The notes: generated by a model from the sequence alone, not told the origin. DNA of 35,503 nucleotides from Opitutaceae bacterium (GCA_028280955.1 JANQKU010000029.1:1-35503); one strand, 5' to 3'; shown: positions 9,901 through 18,909, counted from the first letter of the stretch. Program-made: numbers and translations.

Positions 9901-12900
9901 AGCCGCACCTACTTTGTGAATACCCAATATTGCACAAGGCAACCAGGCACTACGTTGTGCATAAATGACGACAACATCTGCCCTCTCGACACCTTTTTCG
10001 ATCAGGAAATGAGCCAGTTTATTGGCTCGTTCATTTAGAGTTTTATACGTCCATTTTTCTTCGGAATCGATTAAAGAGAATTCATCTTCATGCAATATTG
10101 TTTGTCTCTCAAACAAGCGATAAGCAGGTTCAAATCCTTCGTTCTTATGAATCGATTCTGTCAGATCAGGGAGAACATTGCGCGCATTTTTAGATATCAA
10201 CGAATAATCATCGACTAAGAGTCGAGGATTTAAGGATATCTGTTCTAAAAGAAGTTTATACTGAACTAATATCTCGGAAGCAGAGTCCTGAGTAAATAAT
10301 TCATTATCATAGAGCAGTGTAAAGTAGAGAACATCGCATTGTTCACGAGCGTAGAGCGTAAGTTGAAATTTACTTCCCCAATAAGGTTCTTCGACCAAGT
10401 CGACTTTAACAGTACTCAATCTGGAATCCTCAAAAGGTAGGTTGAGCATGTTGAAGAAAACCTGAAGAAATGTACCATGGCGGCATCCTTCTTTTTCTCC
10501 TCGGATTATTTCCAAAATGGTTTCGAGTGGCGTTTCCTGACGCTTCAGAGCTTCAGTCACCAAATTCTTTTCCTGCAGAATAGCTTCAAAACTACTCAAA
10601 TCATCCGTAAAATCAATTTGTGTAACCAGAGTGTTCACAAACATGCCCACTACATCCTGCCATTCTTTTCGCCCTCTATTAGCAGCGGGAAAACCTACCA
10701 TAATACGATCTTCACCAGATAATCGATGAAGGAGTATCTTATAAATCGTCAAAAGAACCGTAAAAAGAGTCGCCCCTGTTTCGGCAGCAAGGTTTTTCAC
10801 ATCAGCAAAAACCTTTCCTTCAATAGTGAACGCACATTGGCCTCCACGAAAATCATTTGCTCTTGCAGAAATTCGTCGTGTGGGCAAACGGAGAGAAGCA
10901 GAATTTTCAAGATGCTTTTTCCACCAAACCAATTTCTCTTTCTCAATGGAATCTTCGGGTTTATTTCTCTGCCAATAGGCGTAATCACCATATTGAATCT
11001 GAGGTTCAGAACAAGGAAGATTACTATTTCCCGACTTTATCAACTCATGATAAAACCGAGCTAAATCACGAAAAAAAATGATAAAAGACCACCCATCAGA
11101 AACAATATGATGAGTCGTTATCATAAGCAAATGTTCATCTTCCGATACCCTCACAAGAACAATTCGAACTAAAGGCCCTCTCTCCAAATTGAATAAGCTA
11201 CCTGCATTTTCATTTTTCAAACGATCTAAGCTCTGTTGCTTTACTCTCTCTTCTAAAGCAGAAAAATCATGGCATACAAATGGAATGAATAAAACTCCAT
11301 GAACCTTCATTACTGCTTCACCATCAACGATAGATACAGTAGATCTGAGGCATTCATGCCGTTCTATCACTTTCTTAAAACTATTCTGCAAACACCTAAC
11401 ATTTAAATCCCCCTTCAGCCGCACTGTTACCGGAATATGATAGGCATTGCTTTTCGGTTCCAGTTGCGTAAGAACCCAAAGACGGTTCTGAGCAAGTGAC
11501 ATGGGATAGGAGCCAAGACAGCATTGATCCCTCCTTCTGATGATTTCTGTCGTACTTTCGGTTCCACTAAAACCACCTTCAATCCACCTCGAGATAATCT
11601 CTACAGTTGGATATTCAATAACAGCATCATGGGGAAATTCTGTGGCAAAAGCCTCTGAGAGATCGAAAGAAACTTGAGCTGCTTTTAACGAATCCCCACC
11701 CAATCCAAAGAAATTATCTTTCAAACCTATACGCTTTACTTTAAGTGCCGTCATAAAGGCCTCAGCAACTCTCTTTTGCGTAACTGTTTGAGGTACCAAA
11801 AAAGAATCAATGTCACCATGTTCTTCTGCTTCTTTTGAGACGACCAAAGATAATCTCCCATCCAGGAAACGTTGCTTACAGAGGTTTCGTTGAACTTTAC
11901 CGCTTGATGTCTTCGGAACCTCTCCTGGCTTTACCACAACTACTTCGTGAATCCCTATCTCATGAACCTTCCAAACTGCTTCCTGAATAGCCCTGGAAGC
12001 TTCCGTCACCATTGATTCTTTTCGATGGCGTATTTCCTGAACGACTACTAGCTTTTCCTCTTCTTCAATTTGAACAGAAAACGCTACGCACGCCGTTGGT
12101 TGGAGCGCGGAATGTGCTTGCTGCGCCGTATGCTCAATATCTCCTGGATGGTAATTGCGACCATGGATAATGATCAAGTCTTTCAAACGACCCATCACAA
12201 AAAGCTCCGTATCAAAGATAAACCCAAGATCCCCAGTGCGCAACCATCGCTTATCTCCTTCAAAATTCAATTGGGCATTCAGAATCTGAGCTGTTTCCTC
12301 TGGCTGCTTCCAGTAGCCCTTTGCAATATTATTACCATTTACCCAGATTTCGCCCACCTGACCTTTTGGGCAGGAGACCATCGTCTCTGGGTCCACAATG
12401 GCAATCTCCTGGTTGACAGCATGACCACAACCAACGAGGTATTCTGCACTTGATTCATTCATTCCTCCGAACTGAACCTTTGCCTCTTCCAAAGATTTTT
12501 TATCAAACGGAACTACTGTTGGTAATACCGCTTGTTTTCCTCCTGAAACGATTAACGTAGCCTCTGCTAAGCCATAACAAGGATAAAAGGCTTTTTTCCT
12601 AAAACCAATAGAGGAAAACCTATTGGTAAAACGATCCAATGTCTGAGTCCGAACTGGTTCAGATCCATTGAAAGCTAAATCCCAAGAACTCAAATCTAAT
12701 CCAGAACTCTCTTCCTCTTTGATTTTATCGACGCACAGATCATACGCAAAATTTGGCGCACCACTGGTTGTTACATTGTACTTAGAAATCGTCTGTAGCC
12801 AACGAAATGGCTTTTGCATAAAAGCCACCGGAGACATCAAAATACAGGGAATTCCTAAATAAAGAGGCTGGAGAATTGTTCCAATCAACCCCATATCATG

Positions 12901-13548
12901 ATAGGGTGGTAACCAACTACAAACGATCGTTGATTTATCGTGCCCAAAGGCCTTCTGAATCATCTGTTGATTACTCAATAGATTCTGATGCGTAAGTATC
13001 ACCCCTTTAGGAGACCCAGTGGAACCAGAAGTATATTGCAAAAAAGCAATACTATCAGCTTCGATATCTAAATTCTTTATTTCACAGGCCAATGGCTCTA
13101 CATTTATCTCATCGGAAACAATGATTCTCAGATTATCGAGAAACTCCGGTTTTTCTCGATAGTTTCGGATTCTCCTCAAAATTCCACTATCAGTCAAAGC
13201 CGCCGATGGAGAAGCATCCTCTGCCACTTTCTTCAGTCGAGGTAATGTGCGACGGCCTTGAGGAGGATAAACAGGAACAGCTATTACTCCAGCCTTAAGA
13301 CAACCAAGAAAAGCTGCGATGTATTCGATACCGGGAGCATAAAGTAGCAATGCTCGATCACCGGGCGAAACCTGATTGATAAGCTCATTGGCTATGGCCA
13401 GAGAACGAAGATAAAGATCACCATAAGAGATAACCTCTTGTTCCTCCTCTCCATTTTTAAGGAAGGTATATGCAATCTGTTCAGTACATTTATTTGCTCT
13501 TTCCTCGAACAAATGATTAAATGTAATATATCGTGAAGTAGTGCGCAT
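5323..13548 (-). CDS. Hybrid megasynthase FAAL-ACP-C-A-PCP-C-FkbH
   Basis: 2741-aa ORF. FAAL: YTSGSTGSPKGVILTHQNL, WLPPYHDMGLIG. ACP: FFGLGGDSLKAAQ. C1: THHIVSDGWS. A: FTSGTTGVPLSIES, FGMLSGLAHDPLLRDIF, YNTYGCSET, TANGKTDRKAL. PCP: IGGHSLKAV. C2: HHIIADGRS. FkbH-type HAD: ALDCDGTLWKGICGELG, CSRNNEKDV, FIFIDDDPIQC, LTQRTNQFNLN. Start codon is preceded by a GGGGGGA stretch on the minus strand. Confidence 0.95.
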   Translation of the reverse strand: MRTTSRYITFNHLFEERANKCTEQIAYTFLKNGEEEQEVISYGDLYLRSLAIANELINQVSPGDRALLLYAPGIEYIAAFLGCLKAGVIAVPVYPPQGRRTLPRLKKVAEDASPSAALTDSGILRRIRNYREKPEFLDNLRIIVSDEINVEPLACEIKNLDIEADSIAFLQYTSGSTGSPKGVILTHQNLLSNQQMIQKAFGHDKSTIVCSWLPPYHDMGLIGTILQPLYLGIPCILMSPVAFMQKPFRWLQTISKYNVTTSGAPNFAYDLCVDKIKEEESSGLDLSSWDLAFNGSEPVRTQTLDRFTNRFSSIGFRKKAFYPCYGLAEATLIVSGGKQAVLPTVVPFDKKSLEEAKVQFGGMNESSAEYLVGCGHAVNQEIAIVDPETMVSCPKGQVGEIWVNGNNIAKGYWKQPEETAQILNAQLNFEGDKRWLRTGDLGFIFDTELFVMGRLKDLIIIHGRNYHPGDIEHTAQQAHSALQPTACVAFSVQIEEEEKLVVVQEIRHRKESMVTEASRAIQEAVWKVHEIGIHEVVVVKPGEVPKTSSGKVQRNLCKQRFLDGRLSLVVSKEAEEHGDIDSFLVPQTVTQKRVAEAFMTALKVKRIGLKDNFFGLGGDSLKAAQVSFDLSEAFATEFPHDAVIEYPTVEIISRWIEGGFSGTESTTEIIRRRDQCCLGSYPMSLAQNRLWVLTQLEPKSNAYHIPVTVRLKGDLNVRCLQNSFKKVIERHECLRSTVSIVDGEAVMKVHGVLFIPFVCHDFSALEERVKQQSLDRLKNENAGSLFNLERGPLVRIVLVRVSEDEHLLMITTHHIVSDGWSFIIFFRDLARFYHELIKSGNSNLPCSEPQIQYGDYAYWQRNKPEDSIEKEKLVWWKKHLENSASLRLPTRRISARANDFRGGQCAFTIEGKVFADVKNLAAETGATLFTVLLTIYKILLHRLSGEDRIMVGFPAANRGRKEWQDVVGMFVNTLVTQIDFTDDLSSFEAILQEKNLVTEALKRQETPLETILEIIRGEKEGCRHGTFLQVFFNMLNLPFEDSRLSTVKVDLVEEPYWGSKFQLTLYAREQCDVLYFTLLYDNELFTQDSASEILVQYKLLLEQISLNPRLLVDDYSLISKNARNVLPDLTESIHKNEGFEPAYRLFERQTILHEDEFSLIDSEEKWTYKTLNERANKLAHFLIEKGVERADVVVIYAQRSAWLPCAILGIHKVGAAFAILDPSYPSSRLIDYLKVADPKLLIAIADETKFDKEIGVYMKDINLPVLENFGLPVFEKLGRLFEYSSSSPDEVVDVDDLAYLTFTSGTTGVPLSIESEHKPLTHFLHWYFKTIMVEQEFGSEPIRFGMLSGLAHDPLLRDIFVPLCSGNTVYIPDQELYNKPKQLFRWIKLQNISIVHISPALWRFMCSSFSELEFEAEIMFPDLKMILFGGDILHSEDLILAQKFAPQAKCYNTYGCSETPQIISFWNPKLDELESGYNYIGNGIDDVELILLNQKNKLCGIGEIGEIYVKTPYLSRGYRNADVSVNARYAKMYDGQSGDCRLFKTCDLGRYSVNGVVEIMGRLARRVKIRGFLVCLDEIEAIILTHPMVESVCVVSSSAADQSDIGQEVFLKAFVTLKGDDEKFEEIRRYLVEKLPMHMLPNALIALEAMPLTANGKTDRKALVRLDGEVSEKKEIDEDLSDFEHIVQKIFEQTLDFEGISKRENFFQIGGHSLKAVKAISSISDDLGIDLSLKEFFENPTIEDIALLLASKLDEPAVPLKEENDDGKNYLKRYPLSFSQTGIYAAQALSPDSAAFNMPSKLIVEGRLDVDVFKRALERIIARHDSLRTNFHVREEGIRQEVSSEVSIDFERSQSSLDLLGIIESEFVQPFDLNSDLLLRIHVVECKEDQTIVLIDLHHIIADGRSLEILIEELSDAYNGFPLCKLENQYRDYIDWLGSQNAKGSIGRQLEYWLDIFKDYRKPRLPYNISEQGDSTEYRNISFKIEGGLYREAKRFCEETNVTMHILSLAAYSIVLSGFCGQKDVAIGSPVIARGPKRFSKTVGMFVNTIAYRCRIDSDKSVLEYLLDIKNIILNSYDNRDCPFELLVKHFDGRGDSMVNPIFDTMLTYHNFEFESIRFGNSVVKVREIQCKEARFDLHPIFTESDGSVECIFEFCRDRFEIETIDRLAGDLRKAISLMISDSSANVSEILGQKGLYQDLENAYVNILANYTADPMVPHLNYWMREIGIVAEIDVAPYNQIHQQIIDQQSRFWTSGNSINIILIKADEWADFSISSDNDIPVLLDTIGKALDEFVHMLESVSLETTCIVCFSPVSPRFASFMSEIQKIENNTIEQLNCLRNVYSFGSSLFYNLYQLDNYFDEFAYEEGKIPYTEECYAAIGTSLGRSIYALRKQDRKVIALDCDGTLWKGICGELGTYGIQMDEGHRYLNEFMIRQQEKGVLLCLCSRNNEKDVLDVIDRRDDVLIDRNHLVAWRINWESKSANLLSIAQELNLGVDSFIFIDDDPIQCAEVERSLPEVLVLQLPNDSREIKPFLDHIWDFDKICITEDDRKRTSYYRQNVASNNLKNGCDNLDDFIKKLNQDIRIKPIAVKDFERVAQLTQRTNQFNLNGSSQCVKDIERSCNLEASMFLTVKVCDRFGDYGIVGAIYSILENSALKIEMFVLSCRILGRNVEEYIIEYLWELAVSQDKNNLVLMFRRTEKNGAVMEFLKNFGFYENLRIGEIAEIKVSASQISKMIGSH
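8540..10110 (-). other. Adenylation domain of the megasynthase; Lys2/McyE-like pocket (DPRH.G)
   Basis: FGMLSGLAHDPLLRDIFVPL...IVHISPALW...LFGGDIL...YNTYGCSETPQII, aligned by eye to Lys2-type A domains. Residues read as D-P-R-H-L-G-T-Q-I, with A10 Lys present (TANGKTDRK). Confidence 0.8.
11850..13548 (-). other. Fatty acyl-AMP ligase (FAAL) loading domain
   Basis: N-terminal ITFNHLFEERANK...ISYGDL...VPVYPP...YTSGSTGSPKGVILTHQNLLSNQ...WLPPYHDMGLIGTILQPLYLG...GAPNFAYDLC, characteristic of the FAAL/long-chain acyl-AMP ligase family. Confidence 0.9.
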
Positions 13549-13627
13549 TTAAAAATATCCCCCCAGAGATAATTTTATAAGAATTTCAAAACCTCTAAAA
13601 TATAACAATATTCCGGGTATAGTTTTT

Positions 13628-16360
13628 TTAAAAACCAATTGCTATACCACCTTCTCCTCGCAAATCGGAGAAACCATGTATTTCATTTCCGAGCACCAAA
13701 ATACTTTGCGTATAACCGAGAAGATTTACCTCTCTAACTTGATGCCCCATCTTTTCCAATTGATGGATTTGTACATCAAGTAGTGAATTCTTTTCAATAC
13801 GTAATTCATCGGGTAACCATTGATGATGAACGCGAGGGAAACGAGTTGCCTTCTCAACAGTCATTTCATGATCGATAACATTCAAAATCACTTGCAGTAC
13901 CGTCGTTATGATAGTGCTTCCTCCTGGGCTTCCCGTAACCAAAAAAACCTTATTATCTTTCAGGACAATAGTCGGTGACATAGAACTTAACATACGCTTT
14001 TGCGGTTCAATTGCATTCGCTTCTCCTCCAACAAGTCCATATGCATTGGGCATACCAGGCTTGGCCGAAAAATCATCCATCTCATTATTAAGTAATATGC
14101 CAGTACCTTCAGCCATATGACATGAACCAAAACTGTAGTTCAATGTATATGTATTAGAAACTGCATTTCCCCATCTATCTACTATCGAAAAATGGGTTGT
14201 CTGAGGGCTTTCGTAAGAAATTTCTATATTCCCTGGCCCAATCAATCTACTCGGACTGGCAATATTGGCGTTGTAATCGCTGAGGCGTTTAACAACATAC
14301 GCAAACGAAGTTAGTTTATCAACTGGAACAGGATAAAAATCGGCATCACCTAGATACTCAGACCGATCCGCATAAGCTCGCTTCATGACTTCCGCCAAAT
14401 TATGAATTCTACCAACGGTCCCTCGATCCATTGCTTCTTTCGGCAAAAAATCGAGCATCTTGAGCATTTGAACAATATGAACACCTCCACTACTCGGTGG
14501 AGGCATTGAATAGATCTCATAGCCACGGTAACTCCCATTAATAGGCTTCCGAACGACCGCTCGATATTCTTTTAAATCTTCTATCGAAACCAAGCCTCCA
14601 TTGAGCTGCATGTCTTCAACAATCTTTCGAGCTATCTCTCCCTCATAAAAGGCATCTGGTCCGAAACGAGCTATCTGACGTAAACTCCATGCAAGATCCT
14701 TTTGAACAACTATATGACCTATCGTGTGCGGCCTGCCGTCTTCTCCATAGAATATTTCAGACGCATGGGATCGAAGCAGTTTTCGCCTAACCGAACTTCT
14801 ATTCAAAGTTTTAAAGAGCTCCTCAGACATAGAAAAACCCTCCTCAGCTAAACGAATGGCCGGCTCAAGAGCTCTTTCCAGACTAATCGTTCCGTATTGC
14901 TCTAACGCCAGCGCCAATCCTCTAACAGTACCAGGCACACCGACAGATAAATAACTCGACCGCGATTTCGAGGTATCGACATTACCATTTTCATCGAGAA
15001 ACATATCTCTGTGAGCAGCCCTAGGGGCTTTTTCTCGGTAATCAAGAGCAACAATCTCTTCTGATTTAGCATCTCTGACTATCATGAAACCACCACCGCC
15101 TATATTGCCAGCCTCCGGATAGGTTACAGCCAAAGCGAAACCAACCGTTACAGCTGCATCAACTGCATTACCGCCATTTTTAAGAACAGCCAAGCCTGCT
15201 CTAGAGGCCAATTTTTCAGGAGCGACCACCATACCATTTTTTGCAGTAACCGCCTGGACATTTCTTAAAGAACGACCTTTCCATAATTCAGAACTAATGA
15301 CCTTCCATAAAACTTCTTTCCCTAAAGCTTCCGCCCTGTCATTACGCCCCATCATATATCCATCAGCCATGCAAATATCTTCCATATTCTCTATTATTTG
15401 AGAACGTTCTAGAATTTTTTCTAACCTAGTTTTAGCCAGACCTGATACATGCTGTTCGTCAGCCAACATAAAATCCCCGTTATCATTAACCAGGACTTTA
15501 CAATCTCGAGGATTCAAGGTTTTAATAAATCGCTGCGGAAATGGGAATTCCCAACCATGCCCAGCTTTAGAAAATACTCTTGTTCCCACAGAAGAACCTG
15601 CCCTTCGCAACTGATCTTCAATCCTAGCACAGTCTTGTAAATCATTCGATTCATCAAGAGCACCGCGCAAACTTATATATGGCGCGCCAGTTGTTTCTTC
15701 AGTTTGTAGATCAATGAAACAAGGACCGTAAAAATCTATGTGAAGAGCAAATGGATGCAACCCCTTGCTTAATGAAGCATGCACTCTTTTATCAATAGAA
15801 AACCGTGTCGCCATTCCGCCATAGGAAAAACCCATTAGACCGATTCTCTCCGCATCAATGGCCGGATGAGTCTGCAAAATACGCAAAGCAGCATATGCAT
15901 CTGCCACAAAATCAGCTTCCGTTACAGACAATATTCGCAAATTGTAAGGCATTTTTTTCGACACACCCCTAGCTGCGTAAGAATCGATTAGAAATGTCGC
16001 GACTCCTCTCTCTGCTAAATACTTGGCATACATCATCTCGCGATCTGGATGAATACCCCCACTGCCATGCAGAATAATCATCGCAGGAACCAATTTACCT
16101 ACAGAAGCCTCTTCAGGTAAATCAAGCTCTCCTTTTATAGTGGTTGGTTGCGAGATCACCCCGCTAAAAATGGATCTGAAATCAACAGGGGAATCGGAAC
16201 TGAAATAGATAACCTCTTCAGTGGTTGCCGAAAGCTCTGTCTGGGGCATAGGATATTTCGGAAATTGTGGAAGATTAAATTCTTCACTAGCTTGCAAAAA
16301 AAAGATACTCGAAAAAAATATTACTGGCAGGCGTAAAAATCTGATTTGAAACAATCTCAT
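13628..16360 (-). CDS. Exported bifunctional protein: dienelactone-hydrolase-like alpha/beta hydrolase fused to gamma-glutamyltransferase
   Basis: ORF track start is 16411. The start at 16360 (MRLFQIRFLRLPVIFFSSIFFLQASEE, signal-peptide-like, preceded on the minus strand by CGAAGAAGAG) is more likely. DLH part: ILHGSGG, GFSYGG nucleophile, LRGALDESND, GHGWEF. GGT part: GNAVDAAVTVGFALAVTYPEAGNIGGGGFM, TTHFSIVDRWGNAVSNTYTLNYSFGS, LNNEMDDFS, GSPGGSTIITT. Confidence 0.9.
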   Translation of the reverse strand: MRLFQIRFLRLPVIFFSSIFFLQASEEFNLPQFPKYPMPQTELSATTEEVIYFSSDSPVDFRSIFSGVISQPTTIKGELDLPEEASVGKLVPAMIILHGSGGIHPDREMMYAKYLAERGVATFLIDSYAARGVSKKMPYNLRILSVTEADFVADAYAALRILQTHPAIDAERIGLMGFSYGGMATRFSIDKRVHASLSKGLHPFALHIDFYGPCFIDLQTEETTGAPYISLRGALDESNDLQDCARIEDQLRRAGSSVGTRVFSKAGHGWEFPFPQRFIKTLNPRDCKVLVNDNGDFMLADEQHVSGLAKTRLEKILERSQIIENMEDICMADGYMMGRNDRAEALGKEVLWKVISSELWKGRSLRNVQAVTAKNGMVVAPEKLASRAGLAVLKNGGNAVDAAVTVGFALAVTYPEAGNIGGGGFMIVRDAKSEEIVALDYREKAPRAAHRDMFLDENGNVDTSKSRSSYLSVGVPGTVRGLALALEQYGTISLERALEPAIRLAEEGFSMSEELFKTLNRSSVRRKLLRSHASEIFYGEDGRPHTIGHIVVQKDLAWSLRQIARFGPDAFYEGEIARKIVEDMQLNGGLVSIEDLKEYRAVVRKPINGSYRGYEIYSMPPPSSGGVHIVQMLKMLDFLPKEAMDRGTVGRIHNLAEVMKRAYADRSEYLGDADFYPVPVDKLTSFAYVVKRLSDYNANIASPSRLIGPGNIEISYESPQTTHFSIVDRWGNAVSNTYTLNYSFGSCHMAEGTGILLNNEMDDFSAKPGMPNAYGLVGGEANAIEPQKRMLSSMSPTIVLKDNKVFLVTGSPGGSTIITTVLQVILNVIDHEMTVEKATRFPRVHHQWLPDELRIEKNSLLDVQIHQLEKMGHQVREVNLLGYTQSILVLGNEIHGFSDLRGEGGIAIGF

Positions 16361-16500
16361 CTCTTCTTCGTATCGTATTGTATAATCGTTTATAAATAAA
16401 CTCTTCCCCAATCAAACCCACTACTATAACTCGATATGAGTTACACGAACGCTCAATAAATCCCCTAAGTCAGATTAAAAATCACCCTATCAGGAAAAAT

Positions 16501-18909
16501 TTACTCTCTCGGAAACAAAACCAGTCGATGAACTTTTTCCCGCCCAAGCAAGGGGATCGGAATGCCCTGTAACCACTCATCATGGCCCTTTCGATAATAA
16601 TCGGATAAAGGATGTCCACTTTGTCCCGCGGGCATATGAAAAATACCATTTCCTTCGTTCCCTGGAGAAACAACCATTCTTTCCGAAGGACCAAATTTAC
16701 TGCGCATAACGTTTATGACATATCCGTCTCCTGAAAGAGAAATATTTTTCATATCTATCCACTTATCTATAAACGGTATGGAAGAAGATAAAGGGTGTGA
16801 GATCTTCGATATATTCACATTGCCCCATTTGATATCACCAAACTTAAAACCAACTCCGTAAGTTTCAGAGTATATTTGAAGTTGATCTGACACGCTAAAA
16901 ATCAAATATTCATGCCAATTCTCAAAACGAGGATCACATAAATAATCGGGCTGTTCAGATACAATCTTCCACAACGGTTCCTCAGATCTGAAATGCCTAG
17001 GGTTAAAATCTGGATACTTTTCAAAACAAACACGCATTAAGTGTTCATATACATGTGTAAAAACAATTTTCCGAAAATCACGAACCAATAAAAACCCTGT
17101 TGAATCAGCATCAGCTCGTCCGTCCCAAGCTTCAACAATCTTCCGCATTTCTGAATAACGAAGATCTCCAGAATCTCGCTCCCTCAAAAGCGTCTCAACA
17201 AGTAAATCCCTCCAACGAAAATAAAACCGCGCTTCAATATCCATTTGCACATCAAGCAAATCTCTTTCTTCAACCGGATACTCCAAAGAGGATAATCGAC
17301 TAGCAATCTGATGCGCACGAGCAGGAATAGCCGTATCTCCGTGGAAAATTTTCAAATATGATTCCTTACCCATTGACCTGTTGTTAGCATTCCAAACATA
17401 TCCTTTTTCCGGATTTACTATTTTGGGATATAAAGAATCTTCTAAGCGATTCCATAGTGGTTCAACTTCGGAAGATAATACAGGAACATCTCCTTCATAA
17501 TTTTCTCGAACCATTACAGGACCTATCAATGACCAAGCAATACTTCCTTGCTTATCGCCTAGGACAAGATTTAATGTCGGCATTTCAATTTTTGGAGAAA
17601 TAGTTAGAGCTTCTTCAACTGTCTTAATTTCCTCAAAACCACCTAACTGGAGATTAATTCCAGTGCCTTCCAGTGCTTTCCATCTCATTGCAAAAGGAGT
17701 TTTCATTCGATCAATCACAACAGGACCCCATCGAGAAATTTTATATGTTTTAGCAATGTCTTTTTTTCCCTTTATTTTAAAAATCTCATTTCTGAATTCA
17801 AATACCTCACTTCCCTCTTTGGTAAGATATCTCTCTTCATTTTGAGGATCTAGTTCCAATTCAATAAAATCGAACGTATCGACTCCAGAATTCGTGAACC
17901 CCCAGGCAATCGAACCATTGCTACCAATCACCATTAACGGCATTCCAGGTAATGTCGCACCATACAGATTCACCTTTTCATCACCTTTTTTGTAACTGAT
18001 ATTAGCCCGATACCAAATATTGGGTACATTCAATGATAAATGCATATCATTTGCCAACATAGCAGCTCCATCTTCTGTATATTTACCAGATATAGCCCAG
18101 ACATTACTGCCTGGAGTCAATTGCTCAGAATCGAAAGAATGAAAGAATTTAGTATTCCCATTCTCTGCTATGTCTTCCCGATGATGTTTTAAGTAATCGA
18201 AACTCATTTCACCAGGTATCTTTAAATGAGGTAATTGCGAGCCATCAATGGTTGAATCCCAGGCAGACCCATTATCTGTAAAAAAAGAATACACTTCCTC
18301 AGACAAGTATGATTTCATCACAGATCGTACCCGTTCACGCTCGGGCATCTTGCCCTGTAAGTTAAGATACATAGCATATCCCACCAACAGGGAGTCTTCT
18401 GGTCTCCAGGGTTCAATTTCGACACCAAGAATGAGCAATTCCCAAGGCCTCACTTTCAGTGAATTAATTCCAAAATTAATACCGTCGCAATAAGCTTCAA
18501 GCCAACTCGTTTCTGAATGTGACAAAGCTGCCAAATCAGCTTTAGCTCGGCCACGAAATCCATATAACCGATTTTTCTTATCCAATCGTAACCCGGGTCC
18601 ACCGATCACTTCGGCTAGTTCTCCTGCTGCAAAACGACGTTGCATATCCATTGAGAAGATTCTTTCACGAGCGTGCAAGTATCCCAATGCTCGAGCAGCG
18701 TCATTCCTATTTTTTGCGTCAATATTCGGAACCCCATACTCATCAAATGCAATCTCTACTTCATCTTCGAGTCCATCCAGCTCGACTTCACCATCCATAA
18801 CAATTAAACTAGCATTCAACAAGGAATACCCTCCAATTGAAACAATCACAGATACACAGATAAATAGAAACAGGGTTCCGAATAATACTAGAAGGAGAAT
18901 CTTTTTCAT
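16501..18909 (-). CDS. Penicillin acylase family Ntn-hydrolase (peptidase S45-like), membrane-anchored or exported
   Basis: 802 aa; N-terminal hydrophobic segment MKKILLLVLFGTLFLFICVSVIVSIGG; TPGSNVWAISGKYTEDGAAMLANDMHLSLNVPNIWY (predicted autoprocessing Ser codon at 18106-18108); FTNSGVDTFDF; NPEKGYVWNANNR. Family-typical. Confidence 0.92.
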   Translation of the reverse strand: MKKILLLVLFGTLFLFICVSVIVSIGGYSLLNASLIVMDGEVELDGLEDEVEIAFDEYGVPNIDAKNRNDAARALGYLHARERIFSMDMQRRFAAGELAEVIGGPGLRLDKKNRLYGFRGRAKADLAALSHSETSWLEAYCDGINFGINSLKVRPWELLILGVEIEPWRPEDSLLVGYAMYLNLQGKMPERERVRSVMKSYLSEEVYSFFTDNGSAWDSTIDGSQLPHLKIPGEMSFDYLKHHREDIAENGNTKFFHSFDSEQLTPGSNVWAISGKYTEDGAAMLANDMHLSLNVPNIWYRANISYKKGDEKVNLYGATLPGMPLMVIGSNGSIAWGFTNSGVDTFDFIELELDPQNEERYLTKEGSEVFEFRNEIFKIKGKKDIAKTYKISRWGPVVIDRMKTPFAMRWKALEGTGINLQLGGFEEIKTVEEALTISPKIEMPTLNLVLGDKQGSIAWSLIGPVMVRENYEGDVPVLSSEVEPLWNRLEDSLYPKIVNPEKGYVWNANNRSMGKESYLKIFHGDTAIPARAHQIASRLSSLEYPVEERDLLDVQMDIEARFYFRWRDLLVETLLRERDSGDLRYSEMRKIVEAWDGRADADSTGFLLVRDFRKIVFTHVYEHLMRVCFEKYPDFNPRHFRSEEPLWKIVSEQPDYLCDPRFENWHEYLIFSVSDQLQIYSETYGVGFKFGDIKWGNVNISKISHPLSSSIPFIDKWIDMKNISLSGDGYVINVMRSKFGPSERMVVSPGNEGNGIFHMPAGQSGHPLSDYYRKGHDEWLQGIPIPLLGREKVHRLVLFPRE

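Noticed and set aside
12070-12453. 127-aa plus-strand ORF in the track
   Set aside because: Lies wholly antisense within the FAAL domain; composition looks like a shadow of conserved coding sequence, with no recognisable family.
13616-13650. Inverted repeat GGTATAG / CTATACC around the DLH-GGT stop codon
   Set aside because: Long AT-rich loop and partly coding; likely chance in AT-rich sequence.
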